Positions 46,001-57,400 of a DNA stretch of 64,000 nucleotides are shown in pieces. Positions within the stretch are counted from its first letter, which is position 1. Each line of letters starts with the position of its first letter. Under the pieces are notes generated by a model. It did no database searches, was not told the DNA's origin, and worked only from the letters and a program-made list of their open reading frames with translations. Source of the DNA: Dendrophyllia cribrosa (lineage: Eukaryota; Cnidaria; Anthozoa; Scleractinia; Dendrophylliidae); NCBI GenBank assembly GCA_024195265.1, contig JAJLRJ010000011.1:19216927-19280926 (forward strand), written 5' to 3'. Made by a program: the position numbers and the translations under genes.

Positions 46001-47910
46001 TTCAAAGACAAATTTTATTGCAATAGTATTGTGCAATTATTACACAATGGGTTTTTTGGTTGTTATTCAGCCAACATCTGTGTCAATATAAGAATGGTGC
46101 AAGTAAAGGAGTCTCAATGTAGGAGAATCTAACCGATTCTGACCAATAACTTACTTGACTGAGAGGGAATATTCCCCAGGACAGGATGTACTTGCTCTCA
46201 ATAAATAACTACCATCTTTTCCATTTGCCATGAGAAGACCTTCGGCTGCATGGCGATTTATACTATAGTGATACCAACTGGAAACAGAAATGTAAGGTAT
46301 CATGTTAGCATTGGCTCGCTTCTTTTTGATAAGTTGGAAGACCACAATGTTCTATCTCAAATATCTACTTGAGGGTCTAGATAGGAGGGGGGTGACTAAA
46401 TAGGGTTAAACAAGCTGAGAAGAAATCTTTACTTATTTCCTCTAGATAGCAGACCCTGTATTCACATTGTTAGAAAATAACTGCTGTTATATATTTTTAT
46501 GTAATATTATTAAATTTGTTGTTATGATTGTTTTACAACTACATATACTGTACATATACAATTATTATAGATAGAAAATTCTTTGAGACAGTTACCAAGC
46601 ACTGTACACCTGCGTGAAACACTATATATATTGTTTCTCCGTGTATACTGTACATATATCTACATTCAATGTATTTCTTTATTGTCATGTTATATAACTT
46701 TGAGTTTTCTTGCTATTTACTGTAATTTCTTTCAATTGGTAATACCATGTATTCAGAAATGGGAATAATGAAATTAAGTTGTTGTTGTTGTTAAATATAG
46801 AGAAAAAGAGTTACTGATACATGTTCAGCCAATCAGATGTTAAATTTACTATTAAGGTTATGTTAAGAAAAGACCTGAGAAAAGATGACTACAGTCTCTA
46901 TTTCCTCATCCCCCATCCCATTCCATGTTTCATAATATTCAGATGAAATATTAAAGGAGATATAATAAAAACAAATGTAACATAATTTTACCGCACAGGG
47001 CTAATGTACCTGTGTTTTTTAACAAATAATTAATAGAACTGCCAAGTGCATCTATTTTCATACTTTGTATTCAGTAAAAGCTGTCGAAATATTGAACTAT
47101 CAAAACGGAGGACATGACATTAAACACAAACAAACCAATTTAAATTAAAAATACTACATGTACAACAAATACATGTAAAGGATATGGCACAAAGATCAAA
47201 ACACTGCCTTTGATCTTTTCCACGAAAAGTAAAGCTATCCTAGGAAAAATATAAGGCAAAACGTGGCTTTTGGAAGTGTGTAGTTCTAAACAAAATTGAA
47301 TTTTATGCAAGCAGATTCATGTAGCGTAACTTAAATTTGTCAACTGGTATCAAGCTTATATTGTTCAGCACGTTGACTTTTCTCCCTCTAATTAAACAAG
47401 TGGGTTAAAAAATTGGCCTACTCAAGTAGCTGAAAAAGCAAATTGAAGCGAAAATAATTTGACTTTACAAACATAAACAAGGCAGATCAGGTGTAGCTAG
47501 TACATCAAAGAACAAATTAATTAACGATCATTTCCGTGCGATCGAACACACATACAAAAAAATATGCACGATGTAAGATTACATGCTTTATGTAAAGAAT
47601 ATAAAAAGGAAGACATTGGAGGAAATTTCTGTTTAAAAGTAGGTCCAAATATATTTTCCCATCGAATTACAAGAACCGAAGACAAGCAACTACATATTTT
47701 ATATTAATTTCCACAGCCAATAGAACCGAACACGATCCAATACAAAGCAGGAAACTAGCGCATTTCTAAGACTTGGTCTATCTATGGTATATTGTTTCGT
47801 TGAAGCGAAACATTAAGTACTCAAAACACTGCATCAATTCCCTCTGAACTTGATAAACGAACGTCTAACCTCAACTCTTCCACCTCGGCATTGTGTGCAT
47901 GGTCCGCCAT
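40032..47910 (-). CDS. DAPP1: DAPP1/Bam32 adaptor (SH2 + PH), 8 exons found
   Basis: Coding exons, minus strand: 47828-47910, 46155-46277, 45124-45257, 44380-44519, 42829-42876, 41350-41412, 40821-40906, 40032-40119, giving 255 codons in phase. Residues 29-114 form an SH2 domain (WYHYSINRHAAEGLLMANG, GSYLLRAS with the phosphotyrosine-binding Arg at 55). Then comes YPYPRDIAEPSTYEKVRVH, whose Tyr133 matches the regulatory Tyr139 of human DAPP1. Residues 161-255 form a PH domain (KEGYLTKLGGKIKNWKTRWF to ADEWIKILQWKL) with the basic residues expected for PIP3 and PI(3,4)P2 binding. It is an adaptor recruited to the membrane after PI3-kinase activation. The donor of exon 1 is weak (GT, then GTTTTG), and the last exon of about 20-25 residues was not found; reading on without splicing would stop at 39957. 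Confidence 0.9.
42829..42876 (-). other. DAPP1: DAPP1 exon 5, a 48-base exon opening the PH domain
   Basis: This short exon encodes FGSKEGYLTKLGGKIK. Two donors are possible; the one at 42827-42828 (AAAG, then GTAAGA) keeps phase with exon 6 (NWKTRWFVLL), and the inner one at 42838-42839 does not. The outer donor was chosen for that reason. Confidence 0.85.
42915..43261. mobile_element. Foldback element with TACATGTAGGGGTGGCGAAT ends
   Basis: Left TACATGTAGGGGTGGCGAAT and right ATTCGCCACCCCTACATGTA are perfect 24-bp inverted ends. The interior is a degenerate tandem of AGTCTCGGA/GTCTCAGAG words. The 91-codon plus-strand frame inside is a repeat artefact. It lies in a DAPP1 intron. Confidence 0.8.
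43617..43680 (-). repeat. (AAT)n tract, probable LINE 3' tail
   Basis: AATAATAAT/CATAAT triplets followed by CACACTTTATTTAAAGAAGG, which on the minus strand looks like a LINE 3' UTR ending in a microsatellite. It lies in a DAPP1 intron. Confidence 0.5.
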
Positions 47911-48230
47911 CTTTGTTTTGTCTGTCAAAAGAAACAGGTCGCCTTCATATATAAAAATCCTCTCAGTGGACCCCAAGGGATTTCCGACTCTGACGTCATT
48001 TGCTACCAAGCGGGGGTGGGGGAAGACTGGGAGCGTTGTTTCCGGGCGGTAAAATTACTTTTTTCATTAAAATTTTGATCAATTTTGTGCAAGTAAATTG
48101 AAATAATACTTGTGCTAAATGGATGAAAAATTCGTTTTACCTGCGACACGAAGTATTTCATTATCAGCTTTTTTGCATTCCTTAAATTTTTTAAGGCCTA
48201 CCGACTACATTTTCATTATGTTTTAGCTAT
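47911..48230. promoter_or_regulatory. Upstream region of DAPP1
   Basis: Leader of DAPP1 reading left. The DAPP1 ATG at 47910 sits in CAAAGATGGCGGACC, a common metazoan start context. No TATA box is seen. Confidence 0.35.
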
Positions 48231-48276
48231 GGCACACTGACGAGGGCATAACAAGCCCGAAACAGCTGTCTGTGTC
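48231..48276 (+). ncRNA. Hammerhead ribozyme motif, canonical core
   Basis: Stem I GGCACA (48231-48236) pairs with TGTGTC (48271-48276). CTGACGA (48237-48243) fits the CUGANGA core. Stem II is GGGC-ATAACAA-GCCC (48244-48258). GAAA follows. Stem III is the palindrome ACAGCTGT, so it would form best between two copies. The cleavage triplet is GTC at 48268-48270. Such motifs with short or palindromic stem III are known from Penelope-like elements and related repeats. Found by eye; activity untested. Confidence 0.7.
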
Positions 48277-49279
48277 TGCTTTCTAGTTTTGAGCGCTGAT
48301 CATGTCAGGTTTGGCCGACCGTAGTGCCATTTCGAGAGAATGCCTTTCCACATTGTTTGATCGGTCCTTGCAGTGGTCTGTTGCTTATCACTGTTTGTAT
48401 TTGATCCAATGTGACGCAATAGATTGTTCACGGTATCTGCAGTTTAGTTGATTTACATTTTCTAGCCTGTCCGATGCTAGCCTGTCCGATGCCAGCCTGC
48501 GTGGGGCCTTCTCCGATTTTGCTACCCGCGGAAAACAGACTTTTCTTTTCCGCGTGAAGCAAAGGAAATAAGAGACTTCTGCGCACAGCTGGCTAGACCG
48601 ATGTCAGAAGCAGCGAAAAAACCGGCGCCCAACGAGCGTGCCCTCCCTTAACGCCTGGGACACGCTTTCTGGCTACGAGATTAGCTCCCGTACGCAGCCG
48701 GCCGAAGTCTCTTTTAGCATTTCATCCAAAACTTAGTTTCGGAAAGAAAACGAAGAAAACACAAGTTTAGTTAAGTAGAGTGAAGAAGTATAATATTTTG
48801 AATTGCCACAAAACGAACAAATCAGCCGCATGCTGCACCCAGTTTAAACAAGGGTTTACAAGACAATGGAAAAAATTAAAAGGCCTAACCATTCATTGAT
48901 TGCATGGCCGGTTTGCTCAACTATGACGCAAAACTAAAGATGTAAACTTCAGGTGTGAACTGTGAACAAACAAGGTGTTTAATAGATCCCTTGTCATGCC
49001 CACGCGTAGGTAGACCATCTGTTGACGTAATAACGTTTCACATCTCTCGCCCATGTAGACCATCTGTAGACCGTCATCTGAAGAACGAAGCCTGCTCAGT
49101 AGTTAGCTGGCGGAAGCAAAGTTTAGTCACGAATCTGCTAAAAAACGGTTAAAACATAAACTTTGACAACACCCAAATTACTCCTCCCAACCCCTCCCCA
49201 GACAAGCACAGATCTACCCTGCACCAGGCTCTTTTCAGCTTTGTAAAGGGCCTGGAACATTTGAGCAAAGTTGTGCAAG
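48277..49279. other. Intergenic, repeat-like GC-rich block
   Basis: About 48470-48730 is GC-rich repeat-like sequence (AGCCTGCGTGGGGCCTTCTC, GGCTACGAGATTAGCTCCCG). No coding pattern supported. Confidence 0.4.
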
Positions 49280-52200
49280 ATGTCGCAGGTTCGCACGTTT
49301 CCTCTTGTTTTTTTTTCCGCGTTTTTTCCCCGCAAACTTAAAGTGCCTATCACCCCTAGAAAGTTATATTCAGAATCAACTCTATGTACATTGAATAGCT
49401 GAATGGTAAAATATTTCTTGTTTTCAACGTCGTGTTAGTGAGTTATAGAGAATTGAATTTACAAAATGCTAATTAGATGACGTCAAACCGGGAATCATTT
49501 ATTATAAGCTTACAACTACTTGTTTTCACCTCCAAGTAATATTTTTTACGAATCAATTGACTATCGACAGTTTGTTCTTAGTATTTTTCAAATTAATTAT
49601 CCTCAAGCTGTAAACTGCGCATTGTAAATTGGCGTAGAAATAATGGCAAATTCCCGGGTTGACGTCATCTAATTAGCATTTTGTAAATTCAAATCTCTAT
49701 AACTCACAAACGCGACGTTCAAAAAAAGAAATATTTTACCATTCAACTATTCAATGTACATAGAGTTGATTCTGAAAATAACTTTCTAGGGGTGATAGGC
49801 ACTTTAAGATTTTAATCTGCTTTTGCAGGATAGCGAGCTTTCCTATGCACATCGAGATGGTCGGTTATTGGAGCTGATTGATGAGTTCTGGCAGAAGGAC
49901 AAGTTGCCAAATGATGGTTAGTCCAATTGCTGGTTTGAAAGCACTTGAAGCATAGTTAATAGAACAAACTGGTTATGAAGCTCAACAAATTTCAAAAAGA
50001 GTGTACAAAGCTGCTTTGTTTTATGTTGAACGAACCGTGACCCTGCACATTGTTTTGTTTAATGTGTGAGCCCAAATGTTTCTACTGGTCAGTTGCTCAT
50101 ATGCATTTGTGTTTTGTGCAGGGTCAAGGCAAAAATATGAACAAAAGAAATAGAGAACAAAAACATATAACAAAGGACTGACTGAGTTTCATAACCAGCT
50201 TGTTCTATTAACTATGCTTAAAGGGATAGATGAGAGGGCCCAAGACTCCTTATATACTTATAATGTCGACACTTACAATTTTATTTTCAATAAATTTTTA
50301 AGTGTAAAAAAGAAAATCTAAAATCCACACTCAGGATTGAACCTGTGACCTCAGCTAGGCTTAGGCTTACATAGCCTACCGTACCACTGTACCACCTAGC
50401 TTCTCGGGTTGTTTAGTCCTAAATTTAACTATATAAACTGCTACCCCTTACTGTAACTGAAAGCTAACCAGTTACTCCTTTATATAAGTCTCAATAAGGT
50501 GTCCCATTTTCCTGTTGGGCCCTCTTATCTATCCCTTCAAGTGTAGACCTGCCAAGTGAGTCTCACGCCTGCGAGTCCAAAACTCCGATCTCACGCCTAC
50601 TCACGCCTATGGAGCAATTTCTCGCGCCTGATTTACAGATTTGAGCTATGAGACTTAACTGATCGCATGACCTAATTTAAAATACAGTTACGTTCATGAA
50701 AATATGGCACTTTTTTGTAGGTTTTTTTTCGTTCTGAAAATCACAATTACAGAGGTCTGAGGTCCATGGAAATTTCCGAATTCTTCGGGACATCTTCGGA
50801 CAACTTCGGACATCTTCGGAATAGATCGGGTTTTCTTCGGATTTGGTCGGGTCGCCTTCGGAAATCCTGGCACTCCTACGAAAAAATTCTCACGCCTATC
50901 ACTCGGAAAAAGTTGGCAGGTATACAAGTGTCCTCCGCCGGCCATGCTGGGGGTAAAAAATAATCACTTGCATAAAAATAGAATTTTGTTGCCAAAGGAT
51001 GACAATTTCATTGTTCTAAAGTTTACCTTCAAGGAAAGAATGAAGCATTTTTGTTTCTTCAACAAAATTATAGTTTGTTAAGTTTAATCAGTGGTTTAAT
51101 TAATCTATTAAAGCTCAGTCCCCTCTAAAGAACAAAACTTTGCATTTTGAAAAGTGTGCAAGTTAATTTTTTAAGGAAAGTTTTCAAAAATGAAAGTTTT
51201 AAATAAATCGCAATACAATAATATAAAGCTTAAAAGTTTCTTATTTTCCACATGACTCGTTTGCTGTATGTCCATTAGGATTTTGCAAGTATATCATGTA
51301 GATTTCAAATTGTGTGTAAATAACTAAAATAAGCAGGTCTACCGCTGACCACCCCAGTGTCGAATTAGGGTCTCCTATTGACACAACTGAAACTGTAGAT
51401 GTTGCATGTTAAAATGCATACAAGATGCTTTTTACCATCTCCAGAGAACAAAAGCCTTTGTTTATGATTGACATCTCACAAGATGACACCAATCATGTTT
51501 TCAAATGAGCATACAATGTTGAAATCCCAATGGGCACTTTTGGAATCTGTATTCTTTTTTAACCTGTGAATACGCGCAAGCGAAATGAACAGGTTATCGG
51601 TAACGGTGGCAAATTCACTCACTCTCTTACTCGCTTACTCCTTCCATCAGTTGTATTTACTTTTCTTGGTAATTCTGCTGGCCAGTGCACAAGGCTTTCA
51701 TGGCAAATGTAAAGGAATAATTATATATAAAAGTGGACATTTTGAAAGCACTGCTCCAATGTTTTGCATTTTGAGTTCTTTGATGGAACATTAAAAAAAG
51801 TCTGCAGAATTCAAATGGATTTTCAACAGAGACACGCGTTTTAACGCTCATCCTCGTTAAAATACTACAATTCTACCATGATAAGCAGCTACTCCTCTTT
51901 AGCTCAAATCGCTAAGCGTTTCTCTTTCAGTCAAATAAAGTCGGGTTCGAATCCTGGCGGGGACGCAGCAATGCAGCACCACAGTTTCTTTACTAGAAAC
52001 CAACCCCTCTAAACATAAAAACTGTTTTTGACACATCTTTTTTCTTCTATTTTTTATTTCAGAAATTTCTGTTCCAGAATTTGAACTCCCACCAGTTGAT
52101 GACAGTGACCGTAAGTAATCTTATCAATAACTCCTGCCTACATCTACCCTTCCCCCCCCAATAACATGAACAACACATGAACCCCTTCTGCATACATGAA

Positions 52201-52927
52201 CAAGTTTAGGATGAGAAATATATTAAACCTGGACAGTAATCTGGATTTGTCTTTGCTATCATACATCACAGACAAGATTAGGAAGCATGCTTTTTAATCA
52301 CATGCACTTTAAAAGTCGAAGTTCTTTTTGTAACGGCTCTCATAAGCTACCCTCAACGACTACCTTCATCACAAAACCCTGCTTACATAAAACACTGTAA
52401 TTGAAAGCTGTTGAAAGCAACAAGCTTTAGTTACAACTTTGTTTTTTAAATCCCTAAGAAGGTGGCTTATGTGAGCTTAAACTTTATTTGGTTTTGAGGC
52501 AAGGCGAGAGTGGATGTGGGAAAAGTGAGGCATGCAAAGAATGCCCCACATACCTCATTTTACTTATGTCTAATCTCCCCTCACCTCCGAAGCAAATCCA
52601 GTGAAACCTCCCATAAACGGACACCATTGGGACCAAAAAAGTGTCCGCTTATGGGAGGCTAAAAATGTAATGTTTGTATGTGGCTGGGACCATGACTCTG
52701 TCTACGGGAGGTGTCCGTTAGCGGAGTTTTGACTGAAATAATGATCAGGTTTAAATCAGCAGAGAAAAGATCAATTTTCAAACCTTGAAAACATAGCAAT
52801 TGTCTCTTTGTTTTGGTCTCAATGTGCAGACAATGGAGCAACAGACTCACTGAAAGAACAGGAACAAAAGTGGACAGATCTTGGAATTCAACAACTACAA
52901 GAATCACCACAGCACACTGGCAACTAG
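49280..52927 (+). CDS. ANAPC13: Anaphase-promoting complex subunit 13
   Basis: Coding exons: 49280-49288 (MSQ, tentative), 49829-49916, 52063-52110, 52830-52927, 80 residues. The last three have clean GT-AG sites and matching phases. The peptide reads DSELSYAHRDGRLLELIDEF, then WQKDKLPNDEISVPEFELPP and LKEQEQKWTDLGIQQLQE, ending TGN. This matches the small APC13/SWM1 subunit over its whole length (human 74 residues: DSEVQRDGR, KLPYED, KEQEMKWTDL and a final GN, as I recall). By family knowledge it stabilises the TPR lobe of the APC/C, the mitotic ubiquitin ligase. The first exon is uncertain: ATGTCGCAG followed by GTTCGC is in phase but the donor is weak. A TTAA foldback element fills intron 1, ending about 20 bp before the acceptor. 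Confidence 0.9.
49342..49803. mobile_element. TTAA-flanked foldback MITE in ANAPC13 intron 1
   Basis: AGTGCCTATCACCCCTAGAA begins the left arm, and the complementary TTCTAGGGGTGATAGGCACT ends the right. TTAA lies on both sides (49338-49341 and 49804-49807). Each arm is about 160 bp, including AATGCTAATTAGATGACGTC and its complement, around a central AT-rich loop. Confidence 0.85.
49949..50219. mobile_element. MITE with about 36-bp inverted ends
   Basis: AAGCATAGTTAATAGAACAA and ACTGGTTATGAAGCTCA on the left pair with TGAGTTTCATAACCAG and TTGTTCTATTAACTATGCTT on the right. Non-coding, in ANAPC13 intron 2, abutting the next element. Confidence 0.8.
50221..50538. mobile_element. Inverted-repeat element carrying a tRNA-like sequence
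   Basis: AAGGGATAGATGAGAGGGCC on the left and GGCCCTCTTATCTATCCCTT on the right are inverted ends with one mismatch. Inside, on the minus strand, is a tRNA-like stretch (see 50332-50402). No ORF. Confidence 0.75.
50332..50402 (-). tRNA. tRNA-like sequence (pseudo-tRNA or SINE head)
   Basis: Read on the minus strand: GCTAGGTGGTACAGTGGTAC (A-box-like), an internal hairpin, then CACAGGTTCAATCCTGAGTG with a near-consensus B box, then TTTT. The acceptor stem is poor, so it is probably not a working tRNA. Confidence 0.4.
50544..50925. mobile_element. Foldback element with ACCTGCCAA ends and CTTCGGA tandem core
   Basis: GTAGACCTGCCAAGTGAGTC on the left and GTTGGCAGGTATAC on the right are inverted ends. 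Both sides carry CTCACGCCTAT words. The middle is a degenerate tandem of ACATCTTCGGA and TTCGGA words. Frames inside are artefacts. In ANAPC13 intron 2. Confidence 0.7.
51559..51655 (+). mobile_element. Short repeat, TTAACCTGTGAATACGCGCA family
   Basis: TTAACCTGTGAATACGCGCA, TGAACAGGTTATCGGTAACG and GTGGCAAATTCACTCACTC to CTTCCATCAG. The reverse complement of the same series occurs at 59915-60190, where a palindromic element interrupts it. Confidence 0.7.
51893..51966 (+). tRNA. tRNA-like sequence, probably a pseudogene
   Basis: TTTAGCTCAAATCGCTAAGC resembles a D arm/A box, and GGGTTCGAATCCTGG is an exact B-box match. The outer bases TCCTC and GGGGA can pair as an acceptor stem. The anticodon arm is not clear, so function is doubtful. 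Confidence 0.4.
52599..52736. mobile_element. MITE of the CAGTGAAACCTC group
   Basis: CCAGTGAAACCTCCCATAAA followed by CGGACACC on the left, and GGTGTCCGTTAGCGGAGTTT followed by TGACTG on the right, are inverted ends around about 80 bp. It lies about 95 bp before the last ANAPC13 exon. Confidence 0.65.
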
Positions 52928-54490
52928 AGCTGCATACGTCACTTCTAACAACAGACTTCTGGGAGAAGGGGGGGCGGGGTGATGAGTATCAAGACGGGGG
53001 TCTTCTGTCGTCGAAAAGTTTGGTGAGGGTGTTGAGTTCTCAGAAGCACATCCCAACTGCACATGTGCGTCTAGACACTATGCTATCGATTGTGTAACAG
53101 GAAGTTTGTTAACAGGAAGTTGTTAACAATCGAAACACCAACACCAGACGCTGCTATTTAAAACTGTGCTTTGCGCAGCGTAGACACTTTGCTAAAACCG
53201 CAAACTGTAACAATAAAAGTTGGTTATTAATTGTAGCAAGAAAAAGTGTAACTGTAACAATGAAAGTTGTTCAGCTGTCGACAAATTGGGCCGGACTGGT
53301 TGTCTCGTTGGCGACATTTTCCCGCCAAATGTGCACCCCCGCGTTGTTGTTTTGTTGTTGTTTTGTTGCTTTTAAAAAGGCCACTCGTCTGTTCCCGCCA
53401 AAACATCAACGCCTGGAATTGCTTGGTTGCTTAAAAAAATAATAAAATGTTTCCAAATATTCTATTTTAGACTCTGGAAACCGTGCATTTTCTGGGTAGG
53501 ACTCATTGATTGAGGAATATTCATGTCACAGTTTCGTCTTTCTCATGCGCTCGCCTTTTTGTTTGCGTTGCCTGTTCGCTTTTCTGCCTGTTTTTCTTCA
53601 TTCTCAGCTGTTTTCTCACGCGCAAGCGTGTTTGTTTCCGTTGCCTGCTTCGCCTTGCGTCTTTTATCTTGGTTCGCGTTTAACTAATGACATGCAGTTT
53701 ACGTTCACCATTTGTGCCAATGATACCAATCGAAAAACTGTTCGCAATTGCCATGAGATTCAATTTACATATGGTCAACGGATCGACTACTGTTATTACC
53801 ATTTGTACCAATAGTACGGATGGTAAAGCTGCTTTGACATATGGCATCTATTTACTGACGAATATGGTAGGGATGGCGAGCTGTGTTGAATGCAAATCGT
53901 ATCTGTTCGTTTATATTGGACGTGAGTGGCAAACGATCAGCTTTTAGCGGGGGAAGGTTACTATCCGCTGAGATTTGTATAAATTTACTGGTGTTCTACC
54001 ACGAATGCTACATGTTCTCGTATTTGCTACGCTACAAGCTATCTATTCTGTTGTAGAAAGCGAGTAGCCTAATGGCGGCCGCTTCGCGTTTTCGAAGTGT
54101 CTGTGAAGAGTATTGGTTGTTAAGTTTTGAACGTCTAGTAGATTTATACTAAAACAATTAGATTATTCGCTCTTGATTTCTATCGCGTGATAGTTGACTC
54201 GGGCTTCGCCCTCATCAACTATCATGCATCAACTATCATGCGATAGAAATCTCGAGCTAATTAAAATTATTCAAATTTGGATAAAGGGTTCATGCATTCC
54301 AGGCAGAAATGTAGATGGTAGAGTCAACTCTTTCTTAACGGACACCTGTACAAGACTGACACCAAACAGATGACCCGTAACAACAAAAGAAAAACACAAA
54401 GAACAAGTTTAATAAGATAATTTACAACAAAGGCATCACTGCCAGAGTGCAATAAATTGAATTGGCAAATGTTCAGTTCCAGTCAGCTAG
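52928..54490. other. Intergenic between convergent ANAPC13 and the Trp-repeat gene
   Basis: Contains a palindrome at 54172-54256 (TTTCTATCGCGTGATAGTTGA against TCAACTATCATGCGATAGAAA). Frames at 53506-53814 and 53687-53947 have no family or splice support. Confidence 0.45.
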
Positions 54491-57400
54491 CTACCAGTCC
54501 TTCTGGTTCTTTTTACGTTTCTTCTTAGGCTTCGGTCGCCAAACTGGTTTATTGGCGTTAGCAGCGGCTAAACGTTCAGCAGCTTCCTTCTCCAACCGAG
54601 CTTGCCTGCGAAAGAAAGAGGACGGAAAATAAAAACAAAATTAGAAAGTTTCAACCAGGAGAGCTGCACTGAACGAAGTATGTTTCGGGGAAGGTTCCAA
54701 TAGGGTTTTTTACTTCGTTGGCAATAACTTTGATGTTGTAGCGCACTTTCCGAGAAACCAGATTTCCGATTCTATGCACAAATCTTACTGGACCTGTGCT
54801 AGCAACGTCTGGCATTCGATTACCGACGCTTGTTGTTATCGACGACCTTTATCGTATATCCCTTACAGCTGGTAAGTCGGGGGAATCGTATACTTTTTCA
54901 ATCGAAAAGTAAAATGCTCTCCATTGTTTCCGAATGACCGCAAGAAACTGAAAAGCAGTTATTTTCTTGAATAGCAAAAGATCGTGGTAGACTGTTAAGC
55001 AGCCAGTATGGTAAAAACAGGAATCTCAATTATCACAAAAATAGCACCAAAAAACGAATAACAGTCGTCCGACGTTTCGAGATTACTATCTCTTCATCAG
55101 GGACTACAGCAACTGAAAAAAACGAACGCGCGTGATAGAATTTTAAATTTAAAAGCTGTTAAGCAGCCGGTCGAGTGAACGAATTGATCTGAGATGAATC
55201 TGATTAAATTCGAATTTGGTTTGGTTTTACCCAAAAGGGCATTTTGGTATGAGAAGAGCGAGAGAAAAAGTGTTGTAGGAAAGCCCGAATATCATGGAAA
55301 GACGTCTGCAAACGTTAAATTCCAAGTGTCTAAGGGCTCTTTGATATCCCAACTCACCTTCGTCGTCGAATCACGTTCATACCACAAATTGTAAACAAGT
55401 ATGTCAACATGACACAGAAATTCACAGCCAATACAATGAGCATTAGACTGTACATGTCTTCCCTCGTCAGGGCAGCAAGGAAGGCCTTAGTGTGCGTCAC
55501 GTGACCTGCAAAGAAAGTAGTCCAAAGTTATACAGCAGTTACGTTTTGACATAGCACTAACCGAAAGACAGTAGAACCTCGATAACTCGCACCCCGTTAT
55601 AACTCGATCTTGTCGCTAACTCGAACCAAAAGTTGTTTTCCCTGTACTTCTCACTTCCTTACAGAATTTAACCCTTAATAACTTAATTTTTTTAATATCT
55701 CGGACAGTTCGGGATTCTTTTGTAAATTAAAATAGGCCTTATTTTCTCTTGAATAGGCTCATACATACATACATACCCTTGAGATACTCAGCATAAAACG
55801 TGCCAATGACATTTCCAAACCATGCAACGATATCCCATACACCACCAGCCAGCCACGACACGTGGGACCACATACTCTCAGCAAGCCACATGACTCTATC
55901 CCAGGTGCACTCGGCCATCCACATCACTCCGTTCCATATCTCCTCAGCCATCCAAGTCATTTTATCCCAAGTCCAGTCAGCCACAAATATCATTCCATTG
56001 TAGACATTACCAACTATTGTCAGTGTAGCGTTAAGAATCATGTTCCCTGTCCGTGTTGCTCCGTTCCACACCCAGCCTGCCACATCCACTGTTGTTCTCT
56101 GGCATGTGATCCATGCACTCATCACGAAACCGAGGGGTCTGGGTTTACACGTTTTGTTGATGAGTGGGTGCGTTGCATTTCGGAGACAAGTCTGAACGTT
56201 GTTGGTCTGAAATAAGAGATTAAAAACGAGACGAGATGTTCAAGTGTTTAAATTTTTGATGCACCTTGATTAGACACGTCGGATAAAAACTGACTTACAG
56301 AACCACAAATCGGACATCAAGGTGATCAAACTTCATAACAAATATGTGACTCGAGTCATAACTAATGAATCGTCGTTTTGAATCGACAGAGAACAGGGTT
56401 AAGCTTAGATTTCCATCAATCAATCAATCAATTAACTTTATTTAAACACGGTAAAACGGCTCAGTAAAACTGTTTTTCAGACATGCCGTGCACTAAATAT
56501 AATCTAATCTAAATAATAACAAAAATATATAAATATATATATATAGTGGCAAAACTGTTACACTAAATTAGTGTAAATAATACTAATAAGATTAATAATA
56601 AAAAACACTAACTTACATCATAATATCCTCTATAAACACATAAAAATTTAACTACAATCATAGATGTTATAGAACCAGTTCTATTTTTGTTCGAGAGCTC
56701 TTTTGAAAGCGGTTAGACTACTGAGTTCTTGTATTTCATTGGGAAGCTCATTCCAGGCAATGGCACCGCGATAGGAGAAAGATCGTTTCATGAACTTTAG
56801 TCAGTTTAGTTCTAGGCTTAGGTAGTTCCAGGTCAAATTTGCTGCCTCTAAGATTGTAGTTATGTACCTCTGAGGTCAGTATCAGTTTAAATAAATTTTG
56901 TAAATAGTCTGGTGCTATCTTATGAAAGACTTTGAACATCATAATCTGCAATTGTAATTGTTGTCTTTCATTTAGATTTGACCAGTTTAGTTCCTCAAGG
57001 AGGTCATGAGACCTGATCGAGTAATCTGCTCTAGTTATTATTCGAGCTGCTCTGTTCTGAAGTTTTTGCAATCGATCTGTGCGTGTTTTAGAACAATTTC
57101 CCCAGACAATACCGCAGTAGTCAATTTGCTAATAAGACGGTAACAAAACTAAGATACATACCTTTCCGTATTTGTTCGGTGTGCCGTTGGAATCAGTTGA
57201 GCCGTTAAAATCTTCAGTTCCGTTCTTTTCATTAAACTTCAGTTTAATATTCAGTACAAGAGACTTGAATTGCATGTTTATGGCATAATCCTGTAAAGGC
57301 AAAAGTTTTGCTGAGATCAGCTAAAATATTAAAACCTGAACTTTTTGCTCGAAATCACAACCGTGAAAGAGGTTTGAATACCCGTTCTTTAGATTCGGCA

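Noticed and set aside
50332..50402. Functional tRNA gene
   Set aside because: The acceptor stem does not pair well and the sequence sits inside an inverted-repeat element.
55862..56215. 117-codon plus frame rich in His/Ser/Pro
   Set aside because: Antisense shadow of the Trp-repeat exon.
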